A stretch of DNA of 64,000 nt from an uncultured Latescibacterota bacterium (lineage in GTDB: Bacteria > Latescibacterota > UBA2968), in assembly GCA_951812755.1 (NCBI GenBank), contig OX638329.1, positions 3,976,522-4,040,521 of the forward strand, in the 5' to 3' direction. Made by a program: the position numbers and the translations under genes. The notes under the pieces were generated by a model, which worked only from the letters and a program-made list of their open reading frames with translations, ran no database searches and was not told the DNA's origin. Of the stretch, positions 43,674 through 52,278 are shown one piece after another. Numbering within the stretch: the first letter of the stretch is position 1; each line of letters begins with the position of its first letter.

Positions 43674-44882
43674 ATGGCTGAAGGACACAAATTGACCATG
43701 TTGGGAACTGGGCTGATCGGGATGTTTTACACCATGGCCTTACACAGACATCGGGGAATTGATCGCGTACAGGTCGTGTATTCGCGGACCGAAGAACGAG
43801 CCAGGACATTTGCGGAAGAATGGGACATACCCAGGTGGACAACGGATCTCAAAACCGCAATTGAAGACGAAGAAACCGACGGCGTGGTAATCGGCTTACC
43901 CAACGACCTACATCTCGAAGCCGCAACACTCGCGGCTCAAGCCGGCAAAGCCGTATTGTGTACCAAACCTCTCGGACGCACCGCTGATGAAGCCCAGCAA
44001 ATTCTGAATGCAGTAGAAAAAGCAGGCGTATTTGGCGGGTATCTCGAAGACCTGGTATATCCCCCAAAAACCTTAAAAGCCCTCGAATCCGTGAAAAACG
44101 GCGCATTGGGACGCGTCTTGTGGGTGCGATCGCGCGAAACACATCCCGGCCCCCACAGCGATTGGTTCTGGGACATAGACAAAGCAGGTGGCGGCGCGAT
44201 TGTCGATATGGGATGTCACTGCATCGAAATTATTCGCAACTTCATCGGCAAAGGCATTCGCCCGGTCGAAGCGATGTGCTGGTCCGACACACTCGTACAT
44301 CCAGTCGAAGCAGAGGATCACGGAATTGGACTGATCAAATTTGAAAATGGATCCATGGGCCAATTTGAAGTCGGATGGGCATTTCGCGGCGGCATGGACC
44401 TGCGGGACGAGGTCGCAGGTACAGAAGGAACCATCTGGCTCAACCACTGGTTGCGAACGGGATTTGACATGTTCACGGCTGTGGGACAAGGGGGTTATGT
44501 GGCGGAAAAAGCCGAAGGCGATACCGGATGGCTCTTCCCCGTGGGCGACGAAGTCGCCGAATTGGGCTATTCAGACATGTTCGTAGATATGTTCAATGCC
44601 TGGGATGAAGGACGCGAACCAATGGAAACACTGTATGACGGCTATGTTGTCAATGCAATTATAGATGCGTGTTACAGATCCGCAAAAACAAAACAATGGG
44701 AGCCGATAGAAATGGAATGGCGCGGCGGTGAAGTAGATCGGGAAACCGCATCGACCGAAACAGATGCACCATTTGTCACCCTGAAAACCGAGCGCATGCC
44801 CGATGGACGCCTGAAACGAATTGTAAAAGACAAAGAAACGGGTGAGATCAGCGAGCGGATTGAGAATGCAATTAAGAATTAG
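43674..44882 (+). CDS. Gfo/Idh/MocA family oxidoreductase
   Basis: 402 residues. '[19 protein letters not shown]' is the Rossmann motif, then '[30 protein letters not shown]' (C-T-K-P for E-K-P). '[25 protein letters not shown]' holds the catalytic D...H pattern. A C-terminal extension of ~40 charged residues ('[20 protein letters not shown]') is unusual for the family. AAGGAG precedes the ATG. The last codons (A-I-K-N-stop) lie in a 7-bp-periodic AT repeat and the next base pair begins the second MITE-like element. Confidence 0.85.
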   Translation: MAEGHKLTMLGTGLIGMFYTMALHRHRGIDRVQVVYSRTEERARTFAEEWDIPRWTTDLKTAIEDEETDGVVIGLPNDLHLEAATLAAQAGKAVLCTKPLGRTADEAQQILNAVEKAGVFGGYLEDLVYPPKTLKALESVKNGALGRVLWVRSRETHPGPHSDWFWDIDKAGGGAIVDMGCHCIEIIRNFIGKGIRPVEAMCWSDTLVHPVEAEDHGIGLIKFENGSMGQFEVGWAFRGGMDLRDEVAGTEGTIWLNHWLRTGFDMFTAVGQGGYVAEKAEGDTGWLFPVGDEVAELGYSDMFVDMFNAWDEGREPMETLYDGYVVNAIIDACYRSAKTKQWEPIEMEWRGGEVDRETASTETDAPFVTLKTERMPDGRLKRIVKDKETGEISERIENAIKN

Positions 44883-44883
44883 G

Positions 44884-45042
44884 AACTGATGTTACGCACC
44901 TGCATAATATCATGGGCCTGTCATTTTGAGCGGAGCGCAGCGGAGTCGAAAAATCTACTACCAACGCAGGTGGAAGGGATGCTTCGGCTCCGTTCCACTC
45001 CGCTCAGCATGACACAAACACCAGACCTGCGTAACGTCAGTT
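44884..45042. mobile_element. MITE-like inverted-repeat element, copy 2 (159 bp, opposite orientation)
   Basis: The ends are aactgatgttacgca (44884-44898) and tgcgtaacgtcagtt (45028-45042). Its reverse complement matches copy 1 along the whole length, including the tgtcatgctgagcg arm, the cggagccgaagcatc block and 'cgttggtag', with an estimated 80-85% identity by eye. Flanked on both sides by ttaggaa (44879-44885 and 45041-45047), which is either a 7-bp target duplication or part of the host aattagg/aattaag array (44870-44883, 45041-45063). Directly follows the stop of the gene at 43674. Confidence 0.78.
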
Positions 45043-45115
45043 AGGAATTAAGAATTAGGAATTGTCCTCACCCCACCACCCAACTGCTATCGTCTATTCG
45101 CACTCAAGGTCATCA

Positions 45116-45934
45116 ATGGACCATGTACTAATTGCTGATCAGGACACCCTCCAGGACAAAATCGCGCAATTGAACAGCCATACGGGAATTGAGCAACTAT
45201 GTGTGGTCAGCGACTGGGATCGCACATTGACAAAAGCGCGAACAGAAGATGGGCAAGATGCGACATCCTATTCGGTCATTGCACACGGAGCCTATTTGGG
45301 AGAGGCATATCGCGTCGAAATGGATCGCCTGTACGCGCGGTATCGCCCCATTGAAATATCGCAGACTATCTCGCACCGCGAAAAACAACAAGCCATGCAC
45401 GACTGGTGGACGGCAGCACTTGCGATGATGCAGAAATACGGACTTACCGAGGAGATAATAGAAGACATTGCCGTTCGAGATTTCATGCGCTTGCGCGATG
45501 GTGCCATCGATTTCTTTAACATATTGTCAGACAGAGACATACCCCTGTTAATTTTATCCGCAGGCATAGGCAACGCAATTTCAAAATTCTTAAAAATTAG
45601 AACATTGCTCACCTCAAATGTGACAGTAACAGCAAACAAATTGATATTCGATACACATGGCATAGTAGCGGGGTTTTGCGAGCCGGTAATCCACAGCTTT
45701 AACAAAGCGCGTCATGCAAGTAATCCACAAGGCTGCGTCCTCCTCCTGGGAGACACCATAGAAGATGCACAGATGGTGACCGACGCCGATGCAGCCTGCG
45801 TCATTCGCATGGGATTTTTGAACGAAGCAGTCGAAGAAAATCGCGCTGCATATCTGCGCGCTTACGATATTGTAATCTGCAACGACGCATCTATAGCACC
45901 CGTGATAGAATTGTTGGAAACGTTATGTCTTTGA
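45116..45934 (+). CDS. HAD-family 5'-nucleotidase-like phosphatase (UMPH-1 type)
   Basis: 272 residues from ATG 45116, preceded by AAGG. A TTG at 45062 would start inside the AT repeat. 'CVVSDWDRTLTKAR' is HAD motif I, with a substituted D-x-D (DWD). 'LLILSAGIGNAI' is motif II, 'VIHSFNKARHA' the Lys motif and 'LLLGDTIEDAQMVTDAD' motif III. The order and the large cap resemble eukaryotic-type pyrimidine 5'-nucleotidases (UMPH-1). Cytoplasmic; exact nucleotide unknown. Confidence 0.7.
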   Translation: MDHVLIADQDTLQDKIAQLNSHTGIEQLCVVSDWDRTLTKARTEDGQDATSYSVIAHGAYLGEAYRVEMDRLYARYRPIEISQTISHREKQQAMHDWWTAALAMMQKYGLTEEIIEDIAVRDFMRLRDGAIDFFNILSDRDIPLLILSAGIGNAISKFLKIRTLLTSNVTVTANKLIFDTHGIVAGFCEPVIHSFNKARHASNPQGCVLLLGDTIEDAQMVTDADAACVIRMGFLNEAVEENRAAYLRAYDIVICNDASIAPVIELLETLCL

Positions 45935-45967
45935 CCTACTCCGCCTGCTCTTTTTGCTTTGCCTGTA

Positions 45968-46008
45968 ATCCTGAAAATCCTAAAATCCTGTATATCCTGA
46001 TTCAGACA
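45968..46008 (-). repeat. 41-bp dispersed repeat, copy B
   Basis: atcctgaaaatcctaaaatc then ctgtatatcctgattcagaca: spaced atcct units. It is the reverse-complement counterpart of 42735-42775, ending 10 bp before the uppP start. May carry promoter or mRNA-structure function, but this is not shown. Confidence 0.55.
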
Positions 46009-46018
46009 GGGGTTACTC

Positions 46019-46798
46019 TTGACACCTTATGAAGCCATGCTCCTGGGATTATTGCAAGGGCTGACCGAATTTTTGCCCGTGAGCAGTTCGGGGCATCTCG
46101 CTTTGGGACAAGCGGCCTGGGGTATTCAAACCGGTAATGTGACCTTTGAAGTGATCGTACACTTTGGAACATTGCTGGCCGTAGTGACCGCATTGCGAGT
46201 GCGAATCATCCATCTGATCGCCGGATGTTTGCGACGCGATAGCGCATCCTGGCACACAATCTACCTGTTAGTAGTCGGCTCCATTCCCGCTGGCATCGTG
46301 GGAATCTTGTTCAAAGACATGCTCAAAGAGGCTTTTGCCAGTCCAATCGCCGTGTGTGGATTCTTGATCGCGACCGGCTGTATTTTGTGGAGCACACGGT
46401 TTGCGCGGAGCGACCGCATAAAAATTACATTTTTAGACGCCATATTAATCGGCTTTGCACAGGCACTCGCCGTATTGCCAGGGATTTCCAGATCGGGTTC
46501 AACCATTGGCATGGGCCTGTGGCGCGGGTTAGATGGCCGCGAAGCCGCAACATTTTCTTTTTTATTATCCATCCCCATCATTTTGGGCGCAACCGCATTA
46601 GAAGTTGGCGACCTGCTCGCCCATCCCCCGCAAATGAACGCGCTATGGCCCCTGCTGATTGGTGCTATTGTGGCCTATGCATCCGGGGTATTTGCAATTC
46701 GATGGCTCCTGAGCTTGCTCAGTGGCGGATATTTTGCACAATTTGCCTATTATTGCTGGCTCATCGGCCTGGTGGGCATAGCGTATTTTGGAAAGTAA
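46019..46798 (+). CDS. uppP: Undecaprenyl-diphosphatase
   Basis: Integral inner-membrane enzyme that dephosphorylates undecaprenyl pyrophosphate to recycle the cell-wall lipid carrier; also called BacA. 259 residues with a TTG start (AGGGG upstream), because family members begin about seven residues before 'LLGLLQGLTEFLPVSSSGHL', the first catalytic motif. 'LAVLPGISRSGSTIGMGLWRG' is the second motif, with the catalytic Arg and Ser residues. About eight membrane helices. ATG 46037 is an alternative start. A lipoprotein gene follows after 7 bp. Confidence 0.93.
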   Translation: MTPYEAMLLGLLQGLTEFLPVSSSGHLALGQAAWGIQTGNVTFEVIVHFGTLLAVVTALRVRIIHLIAGCLRRDSASWHTIYLLVVGSIPAGIVGILFKDMLKEAFASPIAVCGFLIATGCILWSTRFARSDRIKITFLDAILIGFAQALAVLPGISRSGSTIGMGLWRGLDGREAATFSFLLSIPIILGATALEVGDLLAHPPQMNALWPLLIGAIVAYASGVFAIRWLLSLLSGGYFAQFAYYCWLIGLVGIAYFGK

Positions 46799-46805
46799 AT
46801 AATCC

Positions 46806-47222
46806 ATGAGATGGCTAATCGTGTGCCTTTTGCTCGGCTGTGGCGGCGTTCCCATATCGCCCGAGAACGAGATACTCTCGGATTTTATGTCCATTGCCAA
46901 CGTACACCGCGAGCCGATCCACAATGCGGCGGGTGATATTGTGGGAGTCAATATCCTGGCCGAAGTCGTCAATACGGGACCAGTGCCGATTATCAGTCCG
47001 TTTATTATGACCTGGAAATTGCGGACCGCTGACAGCGAAGAAATAGCTCGCGCAACCCATCGATTTTCCAGATTCGAGGCGGGACAGGTGCAGGAAATTA
47101 CATTGAACCTGGCATTTGCCCCGCGTTCGAATCTATCGGACGTGCAAAATGTGGTGACATTTGATTTTGAGGAAAGTAGAGGCGGGTTTCAAACCCGCCC
47201 GTACCAGCCAACTGACAACTGA
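46806..47222 (+). CDS. Small lipoprotein, beta-sandwich, C-terminus formed by a repeat element
   Basis: 138 residues. 'WLIVCLLLGCGG' is a short lipoprotein signal with lipobox L-L-G-C12. The body ('GDIVGVNILAEVVNTGPVPI', 'VQEITLNLAFAPRS') looks like a small immunoglobulin-like or FxLYD-type domain. The last 13 residues (G-G-F-Q-T-R-P-Y-Q-P-T-D-N) are encoded by a REP palindrome and a dispersed tgacaactg repeat, so the original stop was probably lost. Outer- or inner-membrane anchored; role unknown. In a unit with uppP and a similar lipoprotein. Confidence 0.6.
   Translation: MRWLIVCLLLGCGGVPISPENEILSDFMSIANVHREPIHNAAGDIVGVNILAEVVNTGPVPIISPFIMTWKLRTADSEEIARATHRFSRFEAGQVQEITLNLAFAPRSNLSDVQNVVTFDFEESRGGFQTRPYQPTDN
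47181..47199. repeat. REP-type perfect palindrome inside a coding end
   Basis: ggcgggttt-c-aaacccgcc, a 9-bp perfect stem, followed by the dispersed 'caactgacaactgatag' repeat (47208-47224). This is the well-known 'gcgggtttcaaacccgc' type of intergenic repeat. Here it lies in the open frame of the lipoprotein. Confidence 0.75.
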
Positions 47223-47302
47223 TAGCCCCCCTTGCCCGATACGGTTCTGGCGTGTATATTGTTGCGTCAAACGCGCCGTATCACACCATAGAGGACACTG
47301 CG

Positions 47303-47743
47303 ATGAAATACATCATTGGGTTTTTGTCTGTCTTTTTTTTATTTGGGTGTTCTAAAGACGACTCTGCCGGGTCGCGTACTTTTATACCCGACGATTTAAC
47401 CGTTTTGGGCAACCCATCCATTGTAGGCGAGTCTGCGGGTACACCTGATAATCCATCGAGCTTTATCCGCATTAGTGGTAATGTTGACAGTGAATCGGGT
47501 TTGGAACTCACAGGTCTTAAAGTGCGCGTGCGGGTGTTGGGTGAAAACGACACCGTATTGGGGATGAGCGAAGATGTATGTACGCCCGCTGAAATAGCCC
47601 CCGGAGGATCGTGTACTTTTTTATCAGCCATTGTATTGGCCAACGTGGATTTCAGGGAGAGTCAATCAATTGAGATTACGCCAGGTTGCGATCAGGGTGA
47701 TGGCACACTGAGACTTATTCCAGTGACCTGGCCTGATCCATAG
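47303..47743 (+). CDS. Small lipoprotein with beta-sandwich domain
   Basis: 146 residues from ATG 47303, with GAGGAC upstream. 'YIIGFLSVFFLFGCSKDDS' is a lipoprotein signal with lipobox L-F-G-C. The mature part has 'FIRISGNVDSESGLELTGLKVRV', 'APGGSCTFLSAIVL' and 'ESQSIEITPGCD', an alternating-strand pattern like the preceding lipoprotein, suggesting a FxLYD/CARDB-like fold, and two further cysteines that could pair. An alternative longer frame from 47252 has no ribosome site. Function unknown. Confidence 0.65.
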   Translation: MKYIIGFLSVFFLFGCSKDDSAGSRTFIPDDLTVLGNPSIVGESAGTPDNPSSFIRISGNVDSESGLELTGLKVRVRVLGENDTVLGMSEDVCTPAEIAPGGSCTFLSAIVLANVDFRESQSIEITPGCDQGDGTLRLIPVTWPDP

Positions 47744-47757
47744 AAAGGAGTATTATT

Positions 47758-48753
47758 GTGGCAGAAGTGATTTTATCGGGTTTTGCCGACGAGGGACCGG
47801 TTAGCAAGCGCGCCGAAGAGCAATTTACCATGATGCGTGCGCTCGGCTTGTCTTATTACACAATTCGGTTTATCGACATGGGCAATGGAGTAAAGAACGC
47901 AATGGAATTGACCGCGCAGGAGATTGTACAACTCCAGAAATTGCACGGTGAATTTGGCATTTCGGTATCGAGCATTGGCTCACCGCTTGGAAAAGTGAAA
48001 TTGCTGGACATAGATGACGGTACAGACAATCGCTATGTACCGTTTAAGGAATATCTGGAGACAGATGTCAAACGCGCCATCGAACTCGCCCATGCATTTG
48101 ACACAAAACTCATCCGCGGCTTTAGCTATTACCATCCGCATGGGACCGATCCCTGGGCTCATCTGAATCAAGCGGCAGATCAGCTCTCAGAAATTGTCGC
48201 CCTGTGTGCGAGCGAAGGTCTCATCTACGGCTCTGAAGTGGAATCGCATTTAATCGGTGGAGATGGCGAAACACTGATCGCATTACACGAAAAGATCGAC
48301 AGTCCCAATACCTGCATCATCATGGATGTGGGCAACATGGAAAGCATGGGGCACAGCCCGGACAGCGTCTTTGCCGAATACGAAAAAACAAAGCCCGGAT
48401 TGGGATGGATCCACATCAAAGGATTTAACGCACCAGCCAATCAGCCGATGCTGGACCGCGCAACAAAGCGAGGGTTGACGCGGTTTATCCCCGTCGATCA
48501 AGGCGATGCCGGACATGAAATGGTCCTGCGAGATTTTAAGACACTCGTGCCACGCCTGCAACGCCAGTTTCAAGAACTGGGCGTACCGGGTGTATTTATC
48601 GATTTGGAACCGCACGTAAAAGGCGGTGGACAATTTGGCGGATTTAGCGGCGTTGATGGTTTTGGCGTGGCATTCCGCGCACTGTGCAATTTGCTGGATT
48701 ATCTGGGGTATGAATATCACCTGACGGGTTATGACGATTTGACCATGCCGTGA
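47758..48753 (+). CDS. Sugar phosphate isomerase/epimerase (TIM barrel, AP-endonuclease-2 family)
   Basis: 331 residues with a GTG start (AAAGGAG eight bases upstream). 'VILSGFADEGPVSKRAEEQF' starts the barrel. Metal-ligand candidates are in 'YGSEVESHLIGG', 'CIIMDVGNMESMG', 'GWIHIKGFN' and 'VFIDLEPHVKGGG'. Related to IolE/xylose isomerase-like enzymes; longer than the barrel at 37658. Probably works with the Gfo/Idh/MocA oxidoreductase downstream (48920) in cyclitol or sugar breakdown. Confidence 0.8.
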   Translation: MAEVILSGFADEGPVSKRAEEQFTMMRALGLSYYTIRFIDMGNGVKNAMELTAQEIVQLQKLHGEFGISVSSIGSPLGKVKLLDIDDGTDNRYVPFKEYLETDVKRAIELAHAFDTKLIRGFSYYHPHGTDPWAHLNQAADQLSEIVALCASEGLIYGSEVESHLIGGDGETLIALHEKIDSPNTCIIMDVGNMESMGHSPDSVFAEYEKTKPGLGWIHIKGFNAPANQPMLDRATKRGLTRFIPVDQGDAGHEMVLRDFKTLVPRLQRQFQELGVPGVFIDLEPHVKGGGQFGGFSGVDGFGVAFRALCNLLDYLGYEYHLTGYDDLTMP

Positions 48754-48919
48754 AAGGCGAAGAGCAACCACAGATAGACACAGATAAAGGCGAGAGGCTG
48801 GAGCGGTGTGCAGGTTATGCCTGGCCTGTGCTTACCTCTTGCGTCTTACGTCTCACCTTTCGGTGGTTGGGCAGGTGACTACGGACCGCTGATAGCTGAT
48901 TTTCTAAATGAGGTAAAAA
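48754..48919. other. Intergenic region with dispersed repeats
   Basis: Holds accacagatagacacagata at 48767 (a common intergenic repeat, seen here once), 'cctcttgcgtcttacgtctcac' at 48835 (also near 57861 as cctctcacgtcttac), and 'ctacggaccgctgatagctg' at 48880. No gene seen. Contains the leader of the oxidoreductase, with GAGG before the ATG. Confidence 0.5.
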
Positions 48920-49969
48920 ATGGCAGATAAAATTCGCATTGGTATTATTGGTGCGGGCGGTATTTTTCGCACCCGCCACTTTCCGGGCCTCGCTCAAATA
49001 GACGATGCCGAGGTCGTGGCAATTTGCAACCGCAGTGTAGAGAGTGGCGGCAAAATTGCGGCTGAATTTGGATTGAATCCCGACCTGATGACCGATCCCT
49101 ACGCGCTCATTGCGCGAGATGACATCGATGCAGTGATGATTGGCACCTGGCCTTATAAACACTGCGAGTTTGTGCTCGAATCGCTCAATGCAGGCAAGCA
49201 TGCATTTGTGCAGGCGCGCATGGCAATGAATTTGCGCGAAGCAAAAATCATGTATGCCGCGGCAATGGAATCAGAACTCGCGCACCAGATATGCCAACCA
49301 CCGCACGCATTAAAAGGTGACTGGTTTATGCAGCGGTTGATCGCCGAAGGATATGTTGGCGATATTCGCAATATCGTCATCCGCTCAATGACGCCCGGTG
49401 GGATTGATCCCAATACGCCACTACACTGGCGACAGATGGGTCATTTTTCCGGCTTAAATACCATGAGTGTCGGCATGCTGGTGGAATTTGTACACCGCTG
49501 GTGTGGCTATACAAAATCCGTATCCGCACACGCAGAAACTTATGTCACCGAGCGCTCCACAGAGGACGGCATGGGACCCGTTGACCGCCCAGACACCGTA
49601 AATATCCTGGCGCAAATGGAGAGCGGTGCGACTGCGGTCCATCTCTTCTCCAGCACCGCGCATCACGCACCGGGTGAAAGCATTGAAATTTACGGCACGG
49701 ACGGTACACTCATATACGAAACCTCACCCGTTTTGGACGAGCAACGGATATTGGGCGCAAAATCCAGCGATGGCGCATTGCAGGAATTGGATGTCCCTGC
49801 ATCTGACAGACGCGAATGGACGGTTGAGGCGGATTTCATCGACATGATCAAAACCGGAAAACCCGCAGAATCAACGTTTTATCAGGGCGTGAAATACATG
49901 GAATTTACCGAAGCGGTGTTCCGCTCCGTCGAACGCGGCGCAACAGTTCACTTGCCCATTGTTGATTGA
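48920..49969 (+). CDS. Gfo/Idh/MocA family oxidoreductase (paralogue A)
   Basis: 349 residues. 'IRIGIIGAGGIFRTRHFPGL' Rossmann motif; 'GTWPYKHCEFVLESLNAGKHAFVQARMAMNL' in the place of the usual E-K-P loop (V-Q-A-R). The usual D..H catalytic motif is replaced by a region starting 'TPLHWRQMGHFSGLNTMSVG'. The paralogue at 55281 shares the identical ribosome site, first 45 bases and the V-Q-A-R-M-A-M-N-L-R-E-A loop. These substitutions suggest a subfamily with a different substrate or a non-redox use of NAD. Followed after 8 bp by a beta-lactamase-fold gene. Confidence 0.82.
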   Translation: MADKIRIGIIGAGGIFRTRHFPGLAQIDDAEVVAICNRSVESGGKIAAEFGLNPDLMTDPYALIARDDIDAVMIGTWPYKHCEFVLESLNAGKHAFVQARMAMNLREAKIMYAAAMESELAHQICQPPHALKGDWFMQRLIAEGYVGDIRNIVIRSMTPGGIDPNTPLHWRQMGHFSGLNTMSVGMLVEFVHRWCGYTKSVSAHAETYVTERSTEDGMGPVDRPDTVNILAQMESGATAVHLFSSTAHHAPGESIEIYGTDGTLIYETSPVLDEQRILGAKSSDGALQELDVPASDRREWTVEADFIDMIKTGKPAESTFYQGVKYMEFTEAVFRSVERGATVHLPIVD

Positions 49970-49977
49970 GAGGCCGC

Positions 49978-50769
49978 ATGACCACAGACTGGAGCAGGCT
50001 GGAACAAGCGGTTAAAGAGTACGAATCGCCCGGCACGATCGGCGTCAGTGTGATTTCGCCTCGGGAAGAGCGTTGGGCCTCGCGGGGTGATCATCAGTTT
50101 CCGGCGGCCAGCACAGTTAAAATCCCGATCATGATCGAGATCTACAGAGCTATTGATCGCGGGACACTCGCGCTCGACGACACATATATCGTCCGCTCTG
50201 TGGATAAATCTCCCGGCAGTGGTGTGCTGAGACACATGCATACCGGGCTGCAACTGTCGTTTGGAGATCTCCTCTACCTGATGATGTCCATCAGCGACAA
50301 CACCGCCACCAACATATTGATTGAAGTGGCCGGAATGGATCGCGTCAACGCGACAATGCGAGAACTCGGTATGACCGCTTCCTCTCTCGGACGTCCCATG
50401 CGCGGGCGCCTCGCGATTGAAGGGGAACAGGAAAATTGGGCTACACCCAATGACTACACTACCGTCGTCAAGACCATTCTCGACGACCAGGCCGCATCCC
50501 CCGCAGCCTGTCAGGCCATGCTCACCACCTTGACCCAGCAACAGAATGGTCGCCGCATCGGCCGATATGTGCCGACCTCCTGGACCTATCGCTGGGGTTC
50601 CAAAACCGGCTCGAATCGGGGTGTAATCAATGATGTCGGCTTCATCGAATCCCCAGCGGGGACGATGGTGATTGCGCTCTACAGCCTGAAACTCGGCGAC
50701 CGCGTCACCGGCGAATGCGCTCTCTCCGAGATTGCCAGGGCTGCGATGCAAGTGACGGGCATGATCTGA
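49978..50769 (+). CDS. Class A beta-lactamase-fold serine hydrolase, no signal peptide
   Basis: 263 residues from ATG 49978 (GAGAGG upstream). All class A motifs are present: S45-T-V-K48 (SxxK), S106-D-N108 (SDN), a Glu/Asn pair in 'EGEQENWATPND' (about 150-153) and K209-T-G211. There is no signal peptide: the protein begins 'TTDWSRLEQAVKEYESPG'. A cytoplasmic location argues against a role in antibiotic resistance and for a peptidase, amidase or esterase in metabolism. 14-bp gap to a second, class C-like hydrolase. Confidence 0.8.
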   Translation: MTTDWSRLEQAVKEYESPGTIGVSVISPREERWASRGDHQFPAASTVKIPIMIEIYRAIDRGTLALDDTYIVRSVDKSPGSGVLRHMHTGLQLSFGDLLYLMMSISDNTATNILIEVAGMDRVNATMRELGMTASSLGRPMRGRLAIEGEQENWATPNDYTTVVKTILDDQAASPAACQAMLTTLTQQQNGRRIGRYVPTSWTYRWGSKTGSNRGVINDVGFIESPAGTMVIALYSLKLGDRVTGECALSEIARAAMQVTGMI

Positions 50770-50783
50770 GGAAGAGGTGACCA

Positions 50784-52145
50784 ATGCCAAATCACGAGTC
50801 ACTTGAGGCAAAAGTCGATCAAGTATTCGCGGAATGGGACAAGCCAGACTCCCCCGGTGCGGCCCTATCGGTTATCAGAGACGGTGAAATTATCTACAAA
50901 CGCGGATACGGCATGGCGAATCTGGAATACGACATTCCGATTGCGCCGACAACCATCTTCGACATTGCTTCGGTCTCCAAGCAATTTGCGGGCTTTGCTA
51001 TCGCCACGTTGTTGCATGAGGGAAAACTCTCGCTGGATGACGATATTCAGATGCACTTGCCCGATGTCCCGAATTTTGGAACAAAAATAACGATTCGACA
51101 TCTGGTGCATCACACGAGTGGATTGCGGGATTGGGTACAGGCACTTGTCATCGCGGGTGGACAGATGGATGACGTGATTTCGTTCAAGCATATCTTGAAA
51201 ATGGTAAGGCGTCAAAAAGAACTCAATTTCGAGCCTGGAACAGCGTTTTTATACTCAAATACGGGGTACAATCTGCTGGCAGAAATCGTTCAAAAAATAA
51301 CGGGAGATTCATTTCGCGAATGGACGGACGCCAACATCTTCAAGCCTCTCGCCATGACCAACACCCACTTTCACGATGACCACGAGATGATCGTGAAGAA
51401 CCGGGCGTATTCCTATTTGTCCGTGAAAGATGATGGGTTCAAGAATGCCGTGAACAATTTAACCGCTCTCGGTTCGAGTTCTCTCTATTCGACAGTAGAA
51501 GACCTGACAAAGTGGATTCTGAACTTTGACGATGCACAGATAGGCGGACAGGCAGTGGTTGATCAGATGCATCAGCGAGGGGTTCTCAATAACGGAGAAC
51601 ATATCAGCTACGCCTTCGGATTGGACATCGGCGAGTACAGAGCACTGAAAACGGTCGGACACGGCGGATCATGGAGGGGATTTCGCAGCCATCTCATACG
51701 TTTTCCGGCTCAGAAATTTGGTATTGTCATATTGTGCAATCTGGACACCTTTAATCCGCTCAATCTGGCGAGAAAGATCGCTGATATCTATCTTGCTGAT
51801 GTTCTTACCCCCAAAGCACCCGAGTCGGATAAGCAACCCTCTGAACGCACCGAGACAGAACCCCTGACACCAGAACAGTTGTCAGAGTTCGAGGGCGCTT
51901 ATTACACCGAAGAACTCGATACCACCTATACCATTGGTGTGCGAGGGGATCGGCTTGTGGCGCAACACAGACGCCATGACGACATATCGCTAACCTGTGC
52001 CGATGGTCATTTCGTCGGGGATGCGTGGTTTTTCCCAGAAGTTCATTTTACGCGAGACGATACAGGACAGGTTACAGGATTCAGGCTGACGGGAAACCGG
52101 GTCAAAAATTTGCGTTTTAAAAAAAGACGCTTTAGCCGAAATTAA
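50784..52145 (+). CDS. Class C beta-lactamase-like serine hydrolase
   Basis: 453 residues, with GAAGAGG before the start. The active site has S63-V-S-K66 in 'FDIASVSKQFAGF', Y-S-N in 'FLYSNTGYNLL' and H-G-G in 'VGHGGSWRGF', the class C / D-alanyl-carboxypeptidase set. The last ~100 residues ('LSEFEGAYYTEELDTTY', 'FRLTGNRVKNLRFKK') form a lipocalin-like DUF3471-type domain. No signal peptide. Probably an esterase or D-amino-peptidase paired with the preceding class A-type protein. Confidence 0.82.
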   Translation: MPNHESLEAKVDQVFAEWDKPDSPGAALSVIRDGEIIYKRGYGMANLEYDIPIAPTTIFDIASVSKQFAGFAIATLLHEGKLSLDDDIQMHLPDVPNFGTKITIRHLVHHTSGLRDWVQALVIAGGQMDDVISFKHILKMVRRQKELNFEPGTAFLYSNTGYNLLAEIVQKITGDSFREWTDANIFKPLAMTNTHFHDDHEMIVKNRAYSYLSVKDDGFKNAVNNLTALGSSSLYSTVEDLTKWILNFDDAQIGGQAVVDQMHQRGVLNNGEHISYAFGLDIGEYRALKTVGHGGSWRGFRSHLIRFPAQKFGIVILCNLDTFNPLNLARKIADIYLADVLTPKAPESDKQPSERTETEPLTPEQLSEFEGAYYTEELDTTYTIGVRGDRLVAQHRRHDDISLTCADGHFVGDAWFFPEVHFTRDDTGQVTGFRLTGNRVKNLRFKKRRFSRN

Positions 52146-52278
52146 AAAAAGTGTTCGAACTATTATATCTTGAGAAATTGATGAATCAAGGGAAGACTAC
52201 TTGTATCCCAAATCTTATTTTATCCCCGTCGAACTGCCTCGCAAAGCCAAAGACGCACTGGTATAAGAGACCACAAAT

